52,743 nucleotides of DNA from Modestobacter altitudinis (GTDB lineage Bacteria > Actinomycetota > Actinomycetes > Mycobacteriales > Geodermatophilaceae): positions 1 to 52,743 of the forward strand of contig NZ_SJEW01000032.1 in the NCBI RefSeq assembly GCF_005930475.1, in the 5' to 3' direction. The position numbers and the translations under genes are program-made. Within the stretch, counting starts at the first letter, position 1; each line of letters begins with the position of its first letter. The notes under the pieces are model-generated. The model saw only the letters and a list, made by a program, of their open reading frames with translations, searched no databases and was not told where the DNA came from. This document shows, piece after piece, positions 44,013 through 52,743 of this stretch.

Positions 44013-44623
44013 CAGGCACTCACCGAGTCGGGCATGCCCAGCCACTCCCGCCACCGCGGGTCGACCGTCCGGTGCCCCAGCAGCCGCCAGGCGGCGCCGC
44101 TGGGGGCGCGGGGCGGGTGCGGCAGCGACCACCCCATCTCCGCCAACGACCGGTCGGCCTTGGTGTGGTTGCACCGCCGGCAGGCGGCGACGACGTTGTC
44201 CCAGGTGTGCGTGCCCCCTCGGCTGCGCGGCACGACGTGGTCGATGCTGGTCGCCGAGCCCCCGCAGTAGACGCAGGTCGACCCGTCGCGGGTGAACACC
44301 GCGCGACGGGACAGCGGCACCTGGACCGGGTAGGGCACCCGCACGTAGCGGGTCAGCCGCACCACGATCGGCACCGCGAGGCTGATCCGCTCGGCGTGCA
44401 CCTCGTCGTCGGTGACGTCGACGGCCTCGGCCTTGGCGGCCAGGACGAGCACGACCGCGCGGCGGCTGGAGACCACGCACAACGGCTCGTAGGTGGCGTT
44501 GAGCAGGAGCGTCGCACCGGTCATGGACGGAGCCGGGGCAGGCGCGTGCGGAGCGAGGGAGCGGTCGTGGCGGGCGCCGGGGTGCCCCGGCGCGGACGAC
44601 GACCCGAGTGCTGTGATCGACAC
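44012..44623 (-). CDS. HNH endonuclease
   Basis: The 203-residue protein has a conserved actinobacterial N-terminal block TLLLNATYEPLCVVSSRRAVVLVL, then the HNH core. The core has CVYCG and CRRCN zinc cysteines around TSIDHVVPRSRGGTHTWDNVV, which carries the His-Asn-His set. A GTG at 44623 has GGAGG six bases upstream and adds 33 residues to the usual start at ATG 44524. Members may nick or repair DNA; the role is unknown. It keeps the same neighbours as in mycobacteria. Confidence 0.88.
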   Translation of the reverse strand: MSITALGSSSAPGHPGARHDRSLAPHAPAPAPSMTGATLLLNATYEPLCVVSSRRAVVLVLAAKAEAVDVTDDEVHAERISLAVPIVVRLTRYVRVPYPVQVPLSRRAVFTRDGSTCVYCGGSATSIDHVVPRSRGGTHTWDNVVAACRRCNHTKADRSLAEMGWSLPHPPRAPSGAAWRLLGHRTVDPRWREWLGMPDSVSA

Positions 44624-44745
44624 CGGACACCTCCGAGTGCCCCGGGCCACCGACGGCTTCGACAGCCCACGGGCACGTCCATCCTGCACTGTCCCGCTGT
44701 GATGTGAGATGCCGGGCCGTCAGGGGGCCCGGCTACGGTCGGCGC

Positions 44746-46845
44746 GTGCGCTACCCCGATGCCCCCCGTCTCGACCTGGTCGAGGACCTGCACGGCCACC
44801 CGGTCGCCGATCCCTACCGCTGGCTGGAGGACGACGACGACCCGCGCACCACCGCGTGGGCCGCCGGCCAGGACGAGCTGGCCACCGGCCTGCTGGCCGG
44901 TCTGCCCGCCCGCGCGGCCTTCGCCGACCGCCTCGCCGAGCTGGTGCACGCCGGCGCGGTCGGCATCCCGGTCTGGCGTCGCGGTCGGGCCTTCTCCACC
45001 CGGCGCGACCCCGGCCAGGAGCACGCGGTCCTGCGGGTCACCGAGCCCGACGGGACGGTCCGGGTGCTGGTCGACCCGACCGCGCTCGACCCGGCCGGCA
45101 CCACCACGCTCGACGCCTGGTCACCGAGCTGGGAGGGCGACCGGCTGGCCTACCAGCTGTCGGTGGGCGGCGACGAGGAGTCCCAGCTGTTCGTGCTCGA
45201 CGTCGGCACCGGCGAGGTGCTCGAGGGCCCGATCGACCGCTGCCGCTACTCCCCCGTCGCCTGGCTGCCCGGCGGCGAGGAGCTCTTCTACGTCCGCCGG
45301 CTGGCCCCCGAGCTGGTCCCCGCCGGCGAGGAGCAGTTCCACCGGCGGGTGTGGCGGCACCGGGTCGGCAGCGACCCGGGGTCCGACGCCCTCGTGCACG
45401 GCGAGGGCGCCGACCCCGCCACCTACTTCGGTGCCCGCACCAGCGCCGACGGGCGCTGGCTGGTCGTCTCCGCCTCGATCGGCACCGCCCCCCGGGACGA
45501 CGTCTGGCTGGCCGACCTCGCCGGCGACGGCGCGCTGCGCGAGCTGCAGGTCGGCGTCGACGCGCAGACCACCGCCTGGGTCGCCCGCGACGGCCGGCTG
45601 TGGCTGCACACCGACCGGGACGCCCCCCGCAACCGCCTGGTGGTCGCCGACCCGGCCGACCCGGCGAGCTGGGCGCCGGCGGCCTGGCAGGAGGTCGTCC
45701 CGCAGCAGCCCGACGGCGTGCTGGCCGACCTGGCGCTGGTCGACGCCCCGGACGGCGGCCTGCAGGTGCTGGCCGTGCACGCCGTGGACGCCACCGACCG
45801 GCTCTCGCTGTGGTCGGCCGACGGCAGCGGTCGGCTGGCCGAGGTCAGCGACCTGCGTCCGGGGAGCGTGTCCGGCGTGAGTGCCCCCCCGGAGGGCGGG
45901 ACGACGGCGTGGGTGGGCTTCACCGACCACTCCACCCCGCCCTCGGTGCTCCGCTGGGACGCCGCCGACCCGGCCGCGCTCACCGGGTACGAGCGGGCGC
46001 CGGTGGCCGGCGCGGTGCCGGACGTGCTGGTGCGGGAGGTGCACGCGACCTCCGCGGACGGCACGCCGGTGCACCTGTTCGTGCTGTCCGCGGCCGGGAC
46101 GCCGGACGCGCCGCGCCCGACCGTCCTGTACGGCTACGGCGGCTTCAACGTCTCGCTCACCCCCGCCTACAGCGCGCAGGCCCTGGCCTGGGTCGCCGCC
46201 GGCGGTGTGTGGGTGGTGGCCAACCTGCGCGGTGGCTCCGAGCACGGCGAGGAGTGGCACCGGGCCGGCATGCGGGAACGCAAGCAGAACGTGTTCGACG
46301 ACTTCACCGCCGCAGCCGAGCACCTCATCGCCACGGGCTGGACGACGCCGGCCCAGCTGGCCGTGATGGGCGGCTCCAACGGCGGGCTGCTGGTGGGCGC
46401 GATGACCACCCAGCACCCCGACCTCGTCGCCGCCGTGGTCTGCAGCGCCCCGCTGCTGGACATGGTCCGGTACGAGCTGTTCGGGCTGGGCCGCACCTGG
46501 AACGACGAGTACGGCACCGCCTCGGACCCCACCGAGCTGGGCTGGCTGCTGGGCTACTCGCCCTACCACCGGGTGGTCGAGGGCACCGCCTACCCGGCGG
46601 TGCTGTTCACGACCTTCGAGTCCGACACCCGGGTCCACCCGCTGCACGCCCGCAAGCTGGCCGCGGCACTGCAGCACGCCACCAGCGCGGACGCGCCGAT
46701 CGTGCTCCGCCGCGAGCTGTCGGTCGGTCACGGTGCCCGCGCGGTGAGCCGCACGGTGGGCCTGGCCGCGGACCAGCTGGCCTTCGTGGCCGCCTTCACC
46801 GGGCTGTCCCCCGCGACGCCGCCCCCGGCCACGGCAGCGCGCTGA
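44746..46845 (+). CDS. Prolyl oligopeptidase (S9 family) serine peptidase
   Basis: The 699-residue protein has an N-terminal YPDAPR...HGHPVADPYRWLED block and a seven-bladed propeller (about 60-420). The alpha/beta-hydrolase domain has the nucleophile in GGSNGGLLVG, Asp in FESDTRVHP and His in SVGHGA. It cuts short proline-containing peptides, probably in the cytosol, since no signal peptide is seen. The GTG start matches the conserved N-terminus. Confidence 0.95.
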   Translation: MRYPDAPRLDLVEDLHGHPVADPYRWLEDDDDPRTTAWAAGQDELATGLLAGLPARAAFADRLAELVHAGAVGIPVWRRGRAFSTRRDPGQEHAVLRVTEPDGTVRVLVDPTALDPAGTTTLDAWSPSWEGDRLAYQLSVGGDEESQLFVLDVGTGEVLEGPIDRCRYSPVAWLPGGEELFYVRRLAPELVPAGEEQFHRRVWRHRVGSDPGSDALVHGEGADPATYFGARTSADGRWLVVSASIGTAPRDDVWLADLAGDGALRELQVGVDAQTTAWVARDGRLWLHTDRDAPRNRLVVADPADPASWAPAAWQEVVPQQPDGVLADLALVDAPDGGLQVLAVHAVDATDRLSLWSADGSGRLAEVSDLRPGSVSGVSAPPEGGTTAWVGFTDHSTPPSVLRWDAADPAALTGYERAPVAGAVPDVLVREVHATSADGTPVHLFVLSAAGTPDAPRPTVLYGYGGFNVSLTPAYSAQALAWVAAGGVWVVANLRGGSEHGEEWHRAGMRERKQNVFDDFTAAAEHLIATGWTTPAQLAVMGGSNGGLLVGAMTTQHPDLVAAVVCSAPLLDMVRYELFGLGRTWNDEYGTASDPTELGWLLGYSPYHRVVEGTAYPAVLFTTFESDTRVHPLHARKLAAALQHATSADAPIVLRRELSVGHGARAVSRTVGLAADQLAFVAAFTGLSPATPPPATAAR

Positions 46846-47114
46846 CCGGCGGGTTCTCCGACGACCACGGGATACCGGCACCACACCGACCGATACTCGC
46901 CGTGCCCTGCGAGGTGGTCGACCACAGCACGTTCACCTGCAACACTCACCGCCATGGAGCGCGCACGATCGGTGACCCCGATGGACGACTGCGGCGCTGA
47001 TCCGGGCCGGCTGCACCCGCTGCCGGACCGCGGCAGAGGGCTCCGCTGAGCCGCCACCGCGCCGGGCGGACGGCCCTGGCCGACCGCCCGGCGACCTACC
47101 GGCAGGTCTTCGCC

Positions 47115-48377
47115 GTGGCCGAGTTCCGGCCGCTGTTCGGCTCCTACCTGCTGTCCACGATCGGCGACGAGCTGGCCCGGGTGGCGCTCACCGTGCTGGT
47201 CTACCAGCGCACCGACTCCGCCCTGCTGTCGGCGGTGACCTTCGCCATCACCTACCTGCCCTGGCTGCTCGGCGGTCCGGTGCTGGCCGCGCTGGCCGAC
47301 CGCTTCCCCCGCCACCGCGTGCTGATCAGCTGCGACGTGGCCCGGGCCGTGCTGGTCGCGCTGATGGCCGTCCCGCACACGCCGCTGGCCCTGCTCCTCG
47401 CCCTGCTGCTGGCGGTGTCGCTGTGCTCGCCACCGTTCGAGGCGGCCCGCTCGGCGCTGATGGCCGACGTGCTGCACGGCGACCGGTACGCCGTCGCCAC
47501 GTCGTTGACCGGGGTCACCGCGCAGGCCTCGCAGCTGGTCGGCTACCTGCTCGGCGGCGTGCTCCTGGTCACGGCCTCGCCCGCGGTCGCCCTGCTCGTG
47601 GACGCCGCGACCTTCGCCGTCTCCGCGGCCTGGCTGACGCTGGGGCTGCAGCGCCGGCCCGCACCGGTGCTCGAGGGCCCCGACGAGGCGACCCGGTCGA
47701 TCTGGCAGGACACCGGCAGCGGGCTGCGCCTGGTCGCCTCGATCCCGCGGCTGCGCGCCATCGTCGGGCTGCTGTGGGTCAGCGCCCTGTTCGTCAACGC
47801 GCCGGAGGGCGTCGCCACCCCGCTCGCCCTGCAGCTGGACGGGACCACCGCGGCCGCCGGGCTGCTGCTGGCGGCCAACCCGGCCGGGACGGCGATCGGT
47901 GGGCTGGTGCTGGGGCGGCTGTGCCCGCCGCAGCTGCGCGACCGGCTGCTCACCCCGCTGCTGGCGCTGTCACTCGCCGGGGTGCTCCTGGCCGGCCTGG
48001 TGCCACTCGTGCTGGACCGGGGGCTGGCCGCCTACAGCCTCGTCGTCGCGCTGTTCTTCATCGCCGGCGTCGGCGGTGCCTGCAGCATCCCGCTCAACGT
48101 CGCCTTCGTGCAGGCCGTCCCCAGCGCGTACCGCGGCCGTGCGTTCGGGGTCGCGGTGGCCGGGCTGTCCGGCGCCCAGGGGCTGGGCATCGTGCTGGCC
48201 GGGGCGGGCGCCGAGCTGGTCCGGCCGACGACCGTGGTGGCGCTGGCCGGCGGCGTCGGGCTGGCGGCCGTCGTCGTCCCGCTGCTCGCCCTGCGGCGCT
48301 CCCCGCCGCCGGCCTCCGCCGGAGACGTGGCCCACGTGGCCTCGGCCCCCGGCGCTGAGGGACGATCGACCTCATGA
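47115..48377 (+). CDS. MFS transporter (MdfA/EntS-like exporter)
   Basis: The 420-residue protein has twelve hydrophobic segments. The motif-A-like loop [19 protein letters not shown] lies between helices 2 and 3, and [20 protein letters not shown] in the second half. It resembles macrolide/enterobactin-type exporters. The GTG at 47115 gives a slightly short N-terminus; translation may begin upstream (a CTG at 47046 follows GAGGG). Its stop overlaps the globin start as ATGA. Confidence 0.88.
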   Translation: MAEFRPLFGSYLLSTIGDELARVALTVLVYQRTDSALLSAVTFAITYLPWLLGGPVLAALADRFPRHRVLISCDVARAVLVALMAVPHTPLALLLALLLAVSLCSPPFEAARSALMADVLHGDRYAVATSLTGVTAQASQLVGYLLGGVLLVTASPAVALLVDAATFAVSAAWLTLGLQRRPAPVLEGPDEATRSIWQDTGSGLRLVASIPRLRAIVGLLWVSALFVNAPEGVATPLALQLDGTTAAAGLLLAANPAGTAIGGLVLGRLCPPQLRDRLLTPLLALSLAGVLLAGLVPLVLDRGLAAYSLVVALFFIAGVGGACSIPLNVAFVQAVPSAYRGRAFGVAVAGLSGAQGLGIVLAGAGAELVRPTTVVALAGGVGLAAVVVPLLALRRSPPPASAGDVAHVASAPGAEGRSTS

Positions 48378-48772
48378 GCGAGACGAGCCGGTCGCTGCCC
48401 TCGGCGCGCACCTTCTACGCCGAGGTCGGCGGCGCCGAGACCTTCCGTGCCCTCGTCGCGCACTTCTACGCCGGGGTCCGGGAGGACCCGGTGCTGCGGC
48501 CGATGTACCCGGCCGACGACTGGGAGGGCGCGGAGACCCGGCTGCGGATGTTCCTCGAGCAGTACTGGGGCGGGCCGACCACCTACTCGGAGAACCGCGG
48601 CCACCCGCGGCTGCGGATGCGGCACGCGCCCTTCGCCGTCGATGCCAAGGCCCGGGACGCCTGGCTCACCCACATGCGGGCCGCGGTCGACTCCCTCGGG
48701 CTCCCCGCCGAGCAGGACGCCACGTTGTGGGGTTACCTGGAGATGGCCGCCCACAGCATGCAGAACCAGTAA
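48374..48772 (+). CDS. glbO: Truncated haemoglobin, group II (GlbO-like)
   Basis: This 132-residue protein has the 2-on-2 globin fold with [23 protein letters not shown] at the start. [28 protein letters not shown] contains the proximal His, and the distal Trp G8 region AWLTHM follows. It binds O2 or NO; group II members in actinobacteria are linked to NO and peroxide protection. The start overlaps the MFS stop. The position between the HNH region and aglA matches mycobacteria. Confidence 0.95.
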   Translation: MSETSRSLPSARTFYAEVGGAETFRALVAHFYAGVREDPVLRPMYPADDWEGAETRLRMFLEQYWGGPTTYSENRGHPRLRMRHAPFAVDAKARDAWLTHMRAAVDSLGLPAEQDATLWGYLEMAAHSMQNQ

Positions 48773-48826
48773 GGACCCCGTCCTCCTCCCGCCTCGCAAG
48801 CTCGGCGCGAGCCTCTGGACGGGGCC
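48771..48826 (+). repeat. Stop-codon-associated hairpin repeat, copy 5
   Basis: It begins inside the TAA stop of glbO (TAAGGACCC). The outer stem CCCCGTCC (48776-48783) pairs with GGACGGGG (48817-48824), and the loop has TCGCAAGCTCG. It lies 11 bases before the ribosome site of the alpha-glucosidase. Confidence 0.68.
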
Positions 48827-48836
48827 GGAAGAAGTC

Positions 48837-48843
48837 AAAGGAG
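48837..48843 (+). promoter_or_regulatory. Ribosome binding site that points to a CTG start codon
   Basis: AAAGGAG lies six bases upstream of CTG 48850, the only start-like codon at proper distance for the alpha-glucosidase. No ATG, GTG or TTG in this frame exists between the glbO gene and the conserved N-terminus of the enzyme. Confidence 0.6.
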
Positions 48844-48849
48844 CCTCTG

Positions 48850-50433
48850 CTGAGCGAGAGCCCGACCCTGTCCACCGCTGACGCCGACTGGTGGCGGACC
48901 GCCGTCTTCTACCAGGTCTACGTGCGCAGCTTCGCCGACGAGACCGGTGACGGCGTCGGCGACCTGGCCGGCATCCGCTCGCGGCTGCCGTACCTGGCCG
49001 AGCTCGGCGTCGACGCGTTGTGGATCACGCCGTTCTTCCCCTCCCCGATGGCCGACCACGGCTACGACGTCGCCGACCCGCGGGACGTCGAGCCGGTGTT
49101 CGGCGACCTGCCCGGCTTCGACGCCCTGCTCGCCGACGCCCACGCGCAGGGCATCCGGGTGACCATCGACCTGGTCCCCAACCACAGCTCGCACGACCAC
49201 GAGTGGTTCCAGGAGGCCCTGGCGTCCCCGCCGGGCTCGCCGGCGCGTGCCCGGTACCTGTTCCGCGACGGCCGCGGTCGCGACGGCGGCGAGCCGCCGA
49301 ACAACTGGCCGTCGGTCTTCGGCGGGCCGGCGTGGACCCGGGTGCCCGACGGCCAGTGGTACCTGCACCTGTTCGCCCCCGAGCAGCCGGACCTGGACTT
49401 CACCAACCCCGAGGTCGTCGAGGACCTGGAGGCGACCATGCGGTTCTGGCTGGACCGGGGCGTCGACGGTTTCCGGATCGACGTCGCGCACGGCATGGCC
49501 AAGCCCGAGGGGCTGCCGGACATGGTGCCGATGGCGGACACCGGCCTGCTCGCCGACCACGGCCCCGGCGACCACCGGTTCGACCAGGACGGCGTCCACC
49601 TGGTGCACCGCCGGGTCCGCACCGTGCTCGACGGCTACCCGGGCACGATGGCCGTCGGTGAGGTCTGGGTGGCCGACGACGACCGGCTGGCCGAGTACCT
49701 GCGCCCCGACGAGCTGCACCTGGCGTTCAACTTCAAGCTGCTCACCTCCGCCTGGGACCCCGCGGAGCTGCGGACGGCGATCGACCACTCGCTGGCGACC
49801 GTGGCGGGCACCCCGGCGCCGGCCTGCTGGGTGCTGTCCAACCACGACCGACCCCGGCACGTCACCCGCTACGGCGGCGGCGAGCTGGGCACCCGCCGGG
49901 CCCGGGCGGCGGCGCTGTTGCAGCTGGCGCTGCCCGGCGCGGCCTACCTCTACAACGGCGACGAGCTCGGCATGCCCGACGTCGACCTCCCCGACGAGGT
50001 GCTGCAGGACCCGATCTGGGAGCGGTCCGGGCACACCGAGCGCGGCCGCGACGCCTGCCGGGTGCCGGTGCCGTGGTCGGGCGACCAGCCGCCCTACGGC
50101 TTCTCGAGCGCCGCCGACACCTGGCTGCCGATGCCCGCGGGCTGGGGCCCGCTGACCGTCGAGGCCCAGGCCGCCACCCCCGACTCGGTGTTGTCGCTGT
50201 ACCGCGCCGCGCTGGCGCTCCGGCGCAGCTCGCCCGCCGTCGACGGCGACGCGCTCGACTGGCTGCCCGCGCCGGACGGGGTGCTGGCGTTCCGCCGTCC
50301 CGGGGGGCTGGTGTGCCTGGTCAACCTCTCCGGCGGTCCGGTGCCGTTGCCCGAGGGCCAGGTGCTGCTGGCCAGCGAGCCCGTCGTCGGCGGGCAGCTG
50401 CCCGTCGACGCGGCGGTGTGGCTCAACGCCTGA
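48850..50433 (+). CDS. aglA: Alpha-glucosidase (GH13 family)
   Basis: The 527-residue protein begins its conserved part with [30 protein letters not shown]. The GH13 regions are [17 protein letters not shown] (nucleophile Asp), GEVW (acid/base Glu) and LSNHDRPR. It hydrolyses alpha-1,4 or alpha-1,6 glucosides, or acts as trehalose-related isomaltase, in the cytosol. The likely start codon is CTG 48850 with AAAGGAG at six bases. The position after glbO equals that of aglA in mycobacteria. Confidence 0.92.
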   Translation: MSESPTLSTADADWWRTAVFYQVYVRSFADETGDGVGDLAGIRSRLPYLAELGVDALWITPFFPSPMADHGYDVADPRDVEPVFGDLPGFDALLADAHAQGIRVTIDLVPNHSSHDHEWFQEALASPPGSPARARYLFRDGRGRDGGEPPNNWPSVFGGPAWTRVPDGQWYLHLFAPEQPDLDFTNPEVVEDLEATMRFWLDRGVDGFRIDVAHGMAKPEGLPDMVPMADTGLLADHGPGDHRFDQDGVHLVHRRVRTVLDGYPGTMAVGEVWVADDDRLAEYLRPDELHLAFNFKLLTSAWDPAELRTAIDHSLATVAGTPAPACWVLSNHDRPRHVTRYGGGELGTRRARAAALLQLALPGAAYLYNGDELGMPDVDLPDEVLQDPIWERSGHTERGRDACRVPVPWSGDQPPYGFSSAADTWLPMPAGWGPLTVEAQAATPDSVLSLYRAALALRRSSPAVDGDALDWLPAPDGVLAFRRPGGLVCLVNLSGGPVPLPEGQVLLASEPVVGGQLPVDAAVWLNA

Positions 50434-50446
50434 GCGACCCCGCCGG

Positions 50447-50478
50447 GCGCCTGCCGGGACCGCTGTCCCGGGAGGCGC
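50447..50478 (+). terminator. Hairpin terminator after the alpha-glucosidase gene
   Basis: The 14-bp arms at 50447-50460 and 50465-50478 have one mismatch around the loop CGCT, 14 bases after the stop codon. Confidence 0.65.
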
Positions 50479-50587
50479 GGCTTCCGGCCCCGGGTAGCAT
50501 GCGTGTGGTCACGCAGCGTCGCTGCCGATGCTGGGACCACCCTCCATCGACCTGTGTCGACGACCCTCCCAGGGAGCCCGCCCGCTC

Positions 50588-52117
50588 ATGACGCTGCTCC
50601 AGGTCCAGGGCCTGACGAAGTCCTTCGGCGCCCGTCGCGTCCTGCGCGACGTCTCCTTCGGCGTCGACGCGGGCGAGATCGTCGGCCTCGTGGGGACCAA
50701 CGGGGCGGGCAAGTCCACCCTCGGTGACATCCTCGCCGGCATCACCGCCGCCGACTCGGGTGCCATGACCCTCCAGGGCGTCCCGTACGCCCCGCTGTCG
50801 GCGGACGACGCCCGCCACCTCGGGGTCGGCGTGGTCGAGCAGCTGGTCCGCATCGACCCGGAGCTCACCGTCGCCCAGGCGGTCTTCCGCGGGACGCCGC
50901 AGGCGGGGCGGCCGCCGGCGGAGCTGCGCCGGCAGGCGCAGGTGCTGCTGTCCGTGGTCACCCTGGACGTCGACCCGGACACGCTGGTCGGCGAGCTGCC
51001 GCACTTCGTGCACGGGTTGGTGGAGATCGCCCGGGTGCTGGCCGAGGACACCCGGCTGGTGGTGCTCGACGAGGTGTCGGCGGCGCTGCTGCCGATGGAG
51101 GTCACCGGCCTGCACGCCGTCGCCGGCCGGCTCAGCCGCCAGGGCCGCGGCGTGCTCTACATCAGCCACCGGCTGCCCGAGATGCTCGAGGTCGTCGACC
51201 GGGTGCTGGTGCTGCGCGAGGGCCGGATCGCGCTGGACAGCCCGGCCGCTGCCCTGGACCCCGTCCGGCTGGCCGCGGAGACCGTCGGCGAACCGGCGCC
51301 CGCCCCCCGGACGACGTCGGTCGTGCCGCGGGCCGAGCGGGAGGCCACCCCCGTGCCCAGCGCGCCACGGTCGCTGCTCACCGACGAGGTCGCCCTGCGG
51401 GTGCGCAACCTCCGGGTGCCCGGCGCGGTGGACGGCGTGGACCTGCTGCTCCACCGGGGCGAGGTGATCGGGCTGACCGGACGTCGCTCCTCCGGCGTCC
51501 GGGAGATCGCCGGCGCGCTGACCGGTGAGCTGCCGGCGATCACCGACGAGCTGCTGCTGCACGGGGAGCCGCGCGCGCTGGACTCCCGGGCCGACGGCGG
51601 CGCGCTGCGGCTGCCCGCCTACCGCCCGGACGAGGACGCCTACGGGGTGGACCCCGGCGAGACGATTGCCCGGACGCTCACCCAGGAGGAGTGGGGCGCG
51701 CTCACCGACCTGCGCCAGGAGATCGCCACCCTGCGCGGTGTCATCCGCACCGTCCACCAGATGGACGTGAAGACGCTGAGCATCCGCACCCGCGTGGGCG
51801 CGCTGTCCGGCGGCGACCGGCACAAGCTCGCCCTGGCGCGGTGGATGGCCGCCTCGGCGCACGACGTCCTCGTGCTGCACGAGCCCACCCGCGGCCTGGA
51901 CGTGCGAGCCCGCCGGCAGGTGCGCCAGCTGCTGGACGACGCGACCGGCAACGGCGCCTCGGTCGTCGTCGTCTCGGTCGACCCGGACGAGCTGGCCGAG
52001 TGCTGCGACCGCGTGGGCATCGTCTCCGGCGGCCGCGTGGCCCGCTGGATCGACACCGGCGGACTCGCCGACGCCGCCGTCCGCGACCGGATCATCGAGG
52101 CCTCCACCGCGGCCTGA
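50588..52117 (+). CDS. Double ABC ATPase, sugar-importer (RbsA/MglA) type
   Basis: The 509-residue protein has two nucleotide-binding domains. The first has Walker A GTNGAGKST (36-44), Walker B LVVLDEVSA and the H-loop ISHR, but its signature is degraded (ELPHFVHG). The second has a broken Walker A (GRRSSGVRE), Walker B LVLHEPTRGLD and no H-loop His (VVSVDPDE), yet a good signature LSGGDRHKLALARW. One complete composite ATP site is therefore expected. No permease or binding protein is adjacent. The ATG follows GGGAG at seven bases. Confidence 0.88.
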   Translation: MTLLQVQGLTKSFGARRVLRDVSFGVDAGEIVGLVGTNGAGKSTLGDILAGITAADSGAMTLQGVPYAPLSADDARHLGVGVVEQLVRIDPELTVAQAVFRGTPQAGRPPAELRRQAQVLLSVVTLDVDPDTLVGELPHFVHGLVEIARVLAEDTRLVVLDEVSAALLPMEVTGLHAVAGRLSRQGRGVLYISHRLPEMLEVVDRVLVLREGRIALDSPAAALDPVRLAAETVGEPAPAPRTTSVVPRAEREATPVPSAPRSLLTDEVALRVRNLRVPGAVDGVDLLLHRGEVIGLTGRRSSGVREIAGALTGELPAITDELLLHGEPRALDSRADGGALRLPAYRPDEDAYGVDPGETIARTLTQEEWGALTDLRQEIATLRGVIRTVHQMDVKTLSIRTRVGALSGGDRHKLALARWMAASAHDVLVLHEPTRGLDVRARRQVRQLLDDATGNGASVVVVSVDPDELAECCDRVGIVSGGRVARWIDTGGLADAAVRDRIIEASTAA

Positions 52118-52119
52118 CG

Positions 52120-52158
52120 CCGGCGCCCTCCCCGTCCCCCGTCCGGGGTGGGCGCCGG
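52120..52158. terminator. Bidirectional hairpin terminator between the ABC ATPase and roadblock genes
   Basis: The 14-bp arms CCGGCGCCCTCCCC (52120-52133) and GGGGTGGGCGCCGG (52145-52158) have one mismatch, placed between two convergent gene ends. Confidence 0.7.
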
Positions 52159-52173
52159 TGGTGTCGCGGGGCC

Positions 52174-52542
52174 CTAGACGGCGACGTTGACGGCGACGGC
52201 CCGCAGCTTGTGCCGGGCCAGCGCCAGGTTGGCGCCCACGCGGTTGAGCACCAGGTAGATGAACAGCCCGGCGTTGCCCTCGCCGGTCAGCACGTTGATC
52301 AGGTGGTACTGCCCCTGCAGCGTGATCAGGACGTCCTCGATCTCGTCCTTCAGCTCGAGGTCGGCGATCGTGCGCAGCTTGGCGCGGACCACGTTGGAGT
52401 TCCCGGCGGCCGCGATGTTCAGGTCGAAGCCGGGGCTGCCGCCGGCCGCGAGGGCCATGCCGCTGTCGATGTCGACGATCGCGGCGCCGGTGGCGCCCTC
52501 GATCGCGAGCAGGTCCGCGATGACGTTGTCGAGCTGTGCCAC
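52174..52542 (-). CDS. Roadblock/LC7 domain protein
   Basis: The 122-residue protein is a single roadblock/LC7 domain. It begins AQLDNVIADLLAIEGATGAAIVDIDSGMALA and continues with LITLQGQYHLINVLTGEGNAGLFIYLVLNR. Bacterial members act as regulators or partners of small GTPases (MglB-like), often next to sensor kinases in actinobacteria. GTG 52542 has AGGAG eight bases upstream. Confidence 0.88.
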   Translation of the reverse strand: MAQLDNVIADLLAIEGATGAAIVDIDSGMALAAGGSPGFDLNIAAAGNSNVVRAKLRTIADLELKDEIEDVLITLQGQYHLINVLTGEGNAGLFIYLVLNRVGANLALARHKLRAVAVNVAV

Positions 52543-52743
52543 GGATGAGGCTCCTGTCGTTCTCGCTGGGGGACGCAGCAGGTCGCTGCGCTCCGGATCG
52601 GGATGGGACCCGGGTCGACCGGACGGACCGGGCGTCTGGGGGTGCACGGTGTCCCGGGGCGGCGGCGGTGCCACCTCGGCGTGCGTCGCACCGGCCGGAG
52701 CGCGGTGCGGAGCCGTCTCGTCGAGGGCGGGCGTGACCTGGGG
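52543..52743. other. Right edge, upstream of the roadblock gene
   Basis: Two hundred bases of GC-rich sequence. I see no supported gene start or end here; it probably holds the promoter of the roadblock gene or the end of a neighbour beyond the window. Confidence 0.3.

Noticed and set aside
46954..47049. 31-codon frame ending next to the MFS gene start
   Set aside because: Too short and without a ribosome site or hydrophobic or conserved pattern. At best it is a leader peptide, which the sequence does not support.

Overview
The window is high-GC DNA, with GC-rich third codon positions, many GTG starts and mycobacterial-type gene families. These include a mycothiol-era DsbA protein, DUF5130, GlbO, an Eis-like acetyltransferase, a SCO6745-family protein and a CtaJ-like protein. 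This points to an actinobacterium, probably of the Geodermatophilaceae/Frankineae type, although I cannot prove the genus. No rRNA gene, complete tRNA or CRISPR array was found.

Three parts can be told apart. (1) Positions 1-1074: the start of an ABC-2 type exporter operon on the minus strand. (2) About 1.3-22.07 kb: an accessory island, visibly less GC-extreme and with looser gene spacing. It ends in an excisionase-like gene, a tyrosine integrase and a 44-bp tRNA-Gly(UCC) 3'-end fragment at 22028-22071, the classical footprint of integration into a tRNA gene. The matching left end is not visible. (3) 22.25 kb to the end: compact core-type DNA. From rpiB to the alpha-glucosidase (33.1-50.4 kb) the order rpiB, Rv2466c-like, pepN, DUF5130, HNH, glbO, aglA matches, as I recall it, the Rv2465c-Rv2471 neighbourhood of Mycobacterium tuberculosis, with extra genes interleaved.

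The most interesting content is the island. It encodes a BlaI/MecI-type repressor and an M56 membrane metallopeptidase. Nine copies of a palindrome, CTACTA-N7-TAGTAG, lie in front of its operons. The apparent regulon holds an Lgt-like and an Lnt-like protein (lipoprotein acylation), three M23 peptidoglycan peptidases with coiled coils plus a decayed fourth copy, a TlpA-like thioredoxin with a lipobox, a Tat-exported multicopper oxidase with a lipobox and a Met-rich segment, a small membrane protein with a GCPICNK motif, and ResB. A NiCoT nickel/cobalt permease under a cobalamin riboswitch sits in the same island. I infer a portable cell-envelope, metal and redox stress system in which one BlaI/M56 switch controls lipoprotein maturation, periplasmic copper/thiol chemistry and wall remodelling.

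In the core part, five intergenic copies of a roughly 55-bp hairpin follow stop codons. They keep a conserved loop while the outer stem covaries, suggesting a structured 3' element or terminator family. Core genes include an ECF sigma operon, a lipoprotein, a two-component system, an MMPL transporter, Eis, rpiB, a beta-lactamase-fold hydrolase, a short-chain dehydrogenase, aminopeptidase N, an amidase/kynureninase pair, an HNH nuclease, a prolyl-oligopeptidase, an MFS exporter, truncated haemoglobin, alpha-glucosidase, a double ABC ATPase and a roadblock/LC7 protein.
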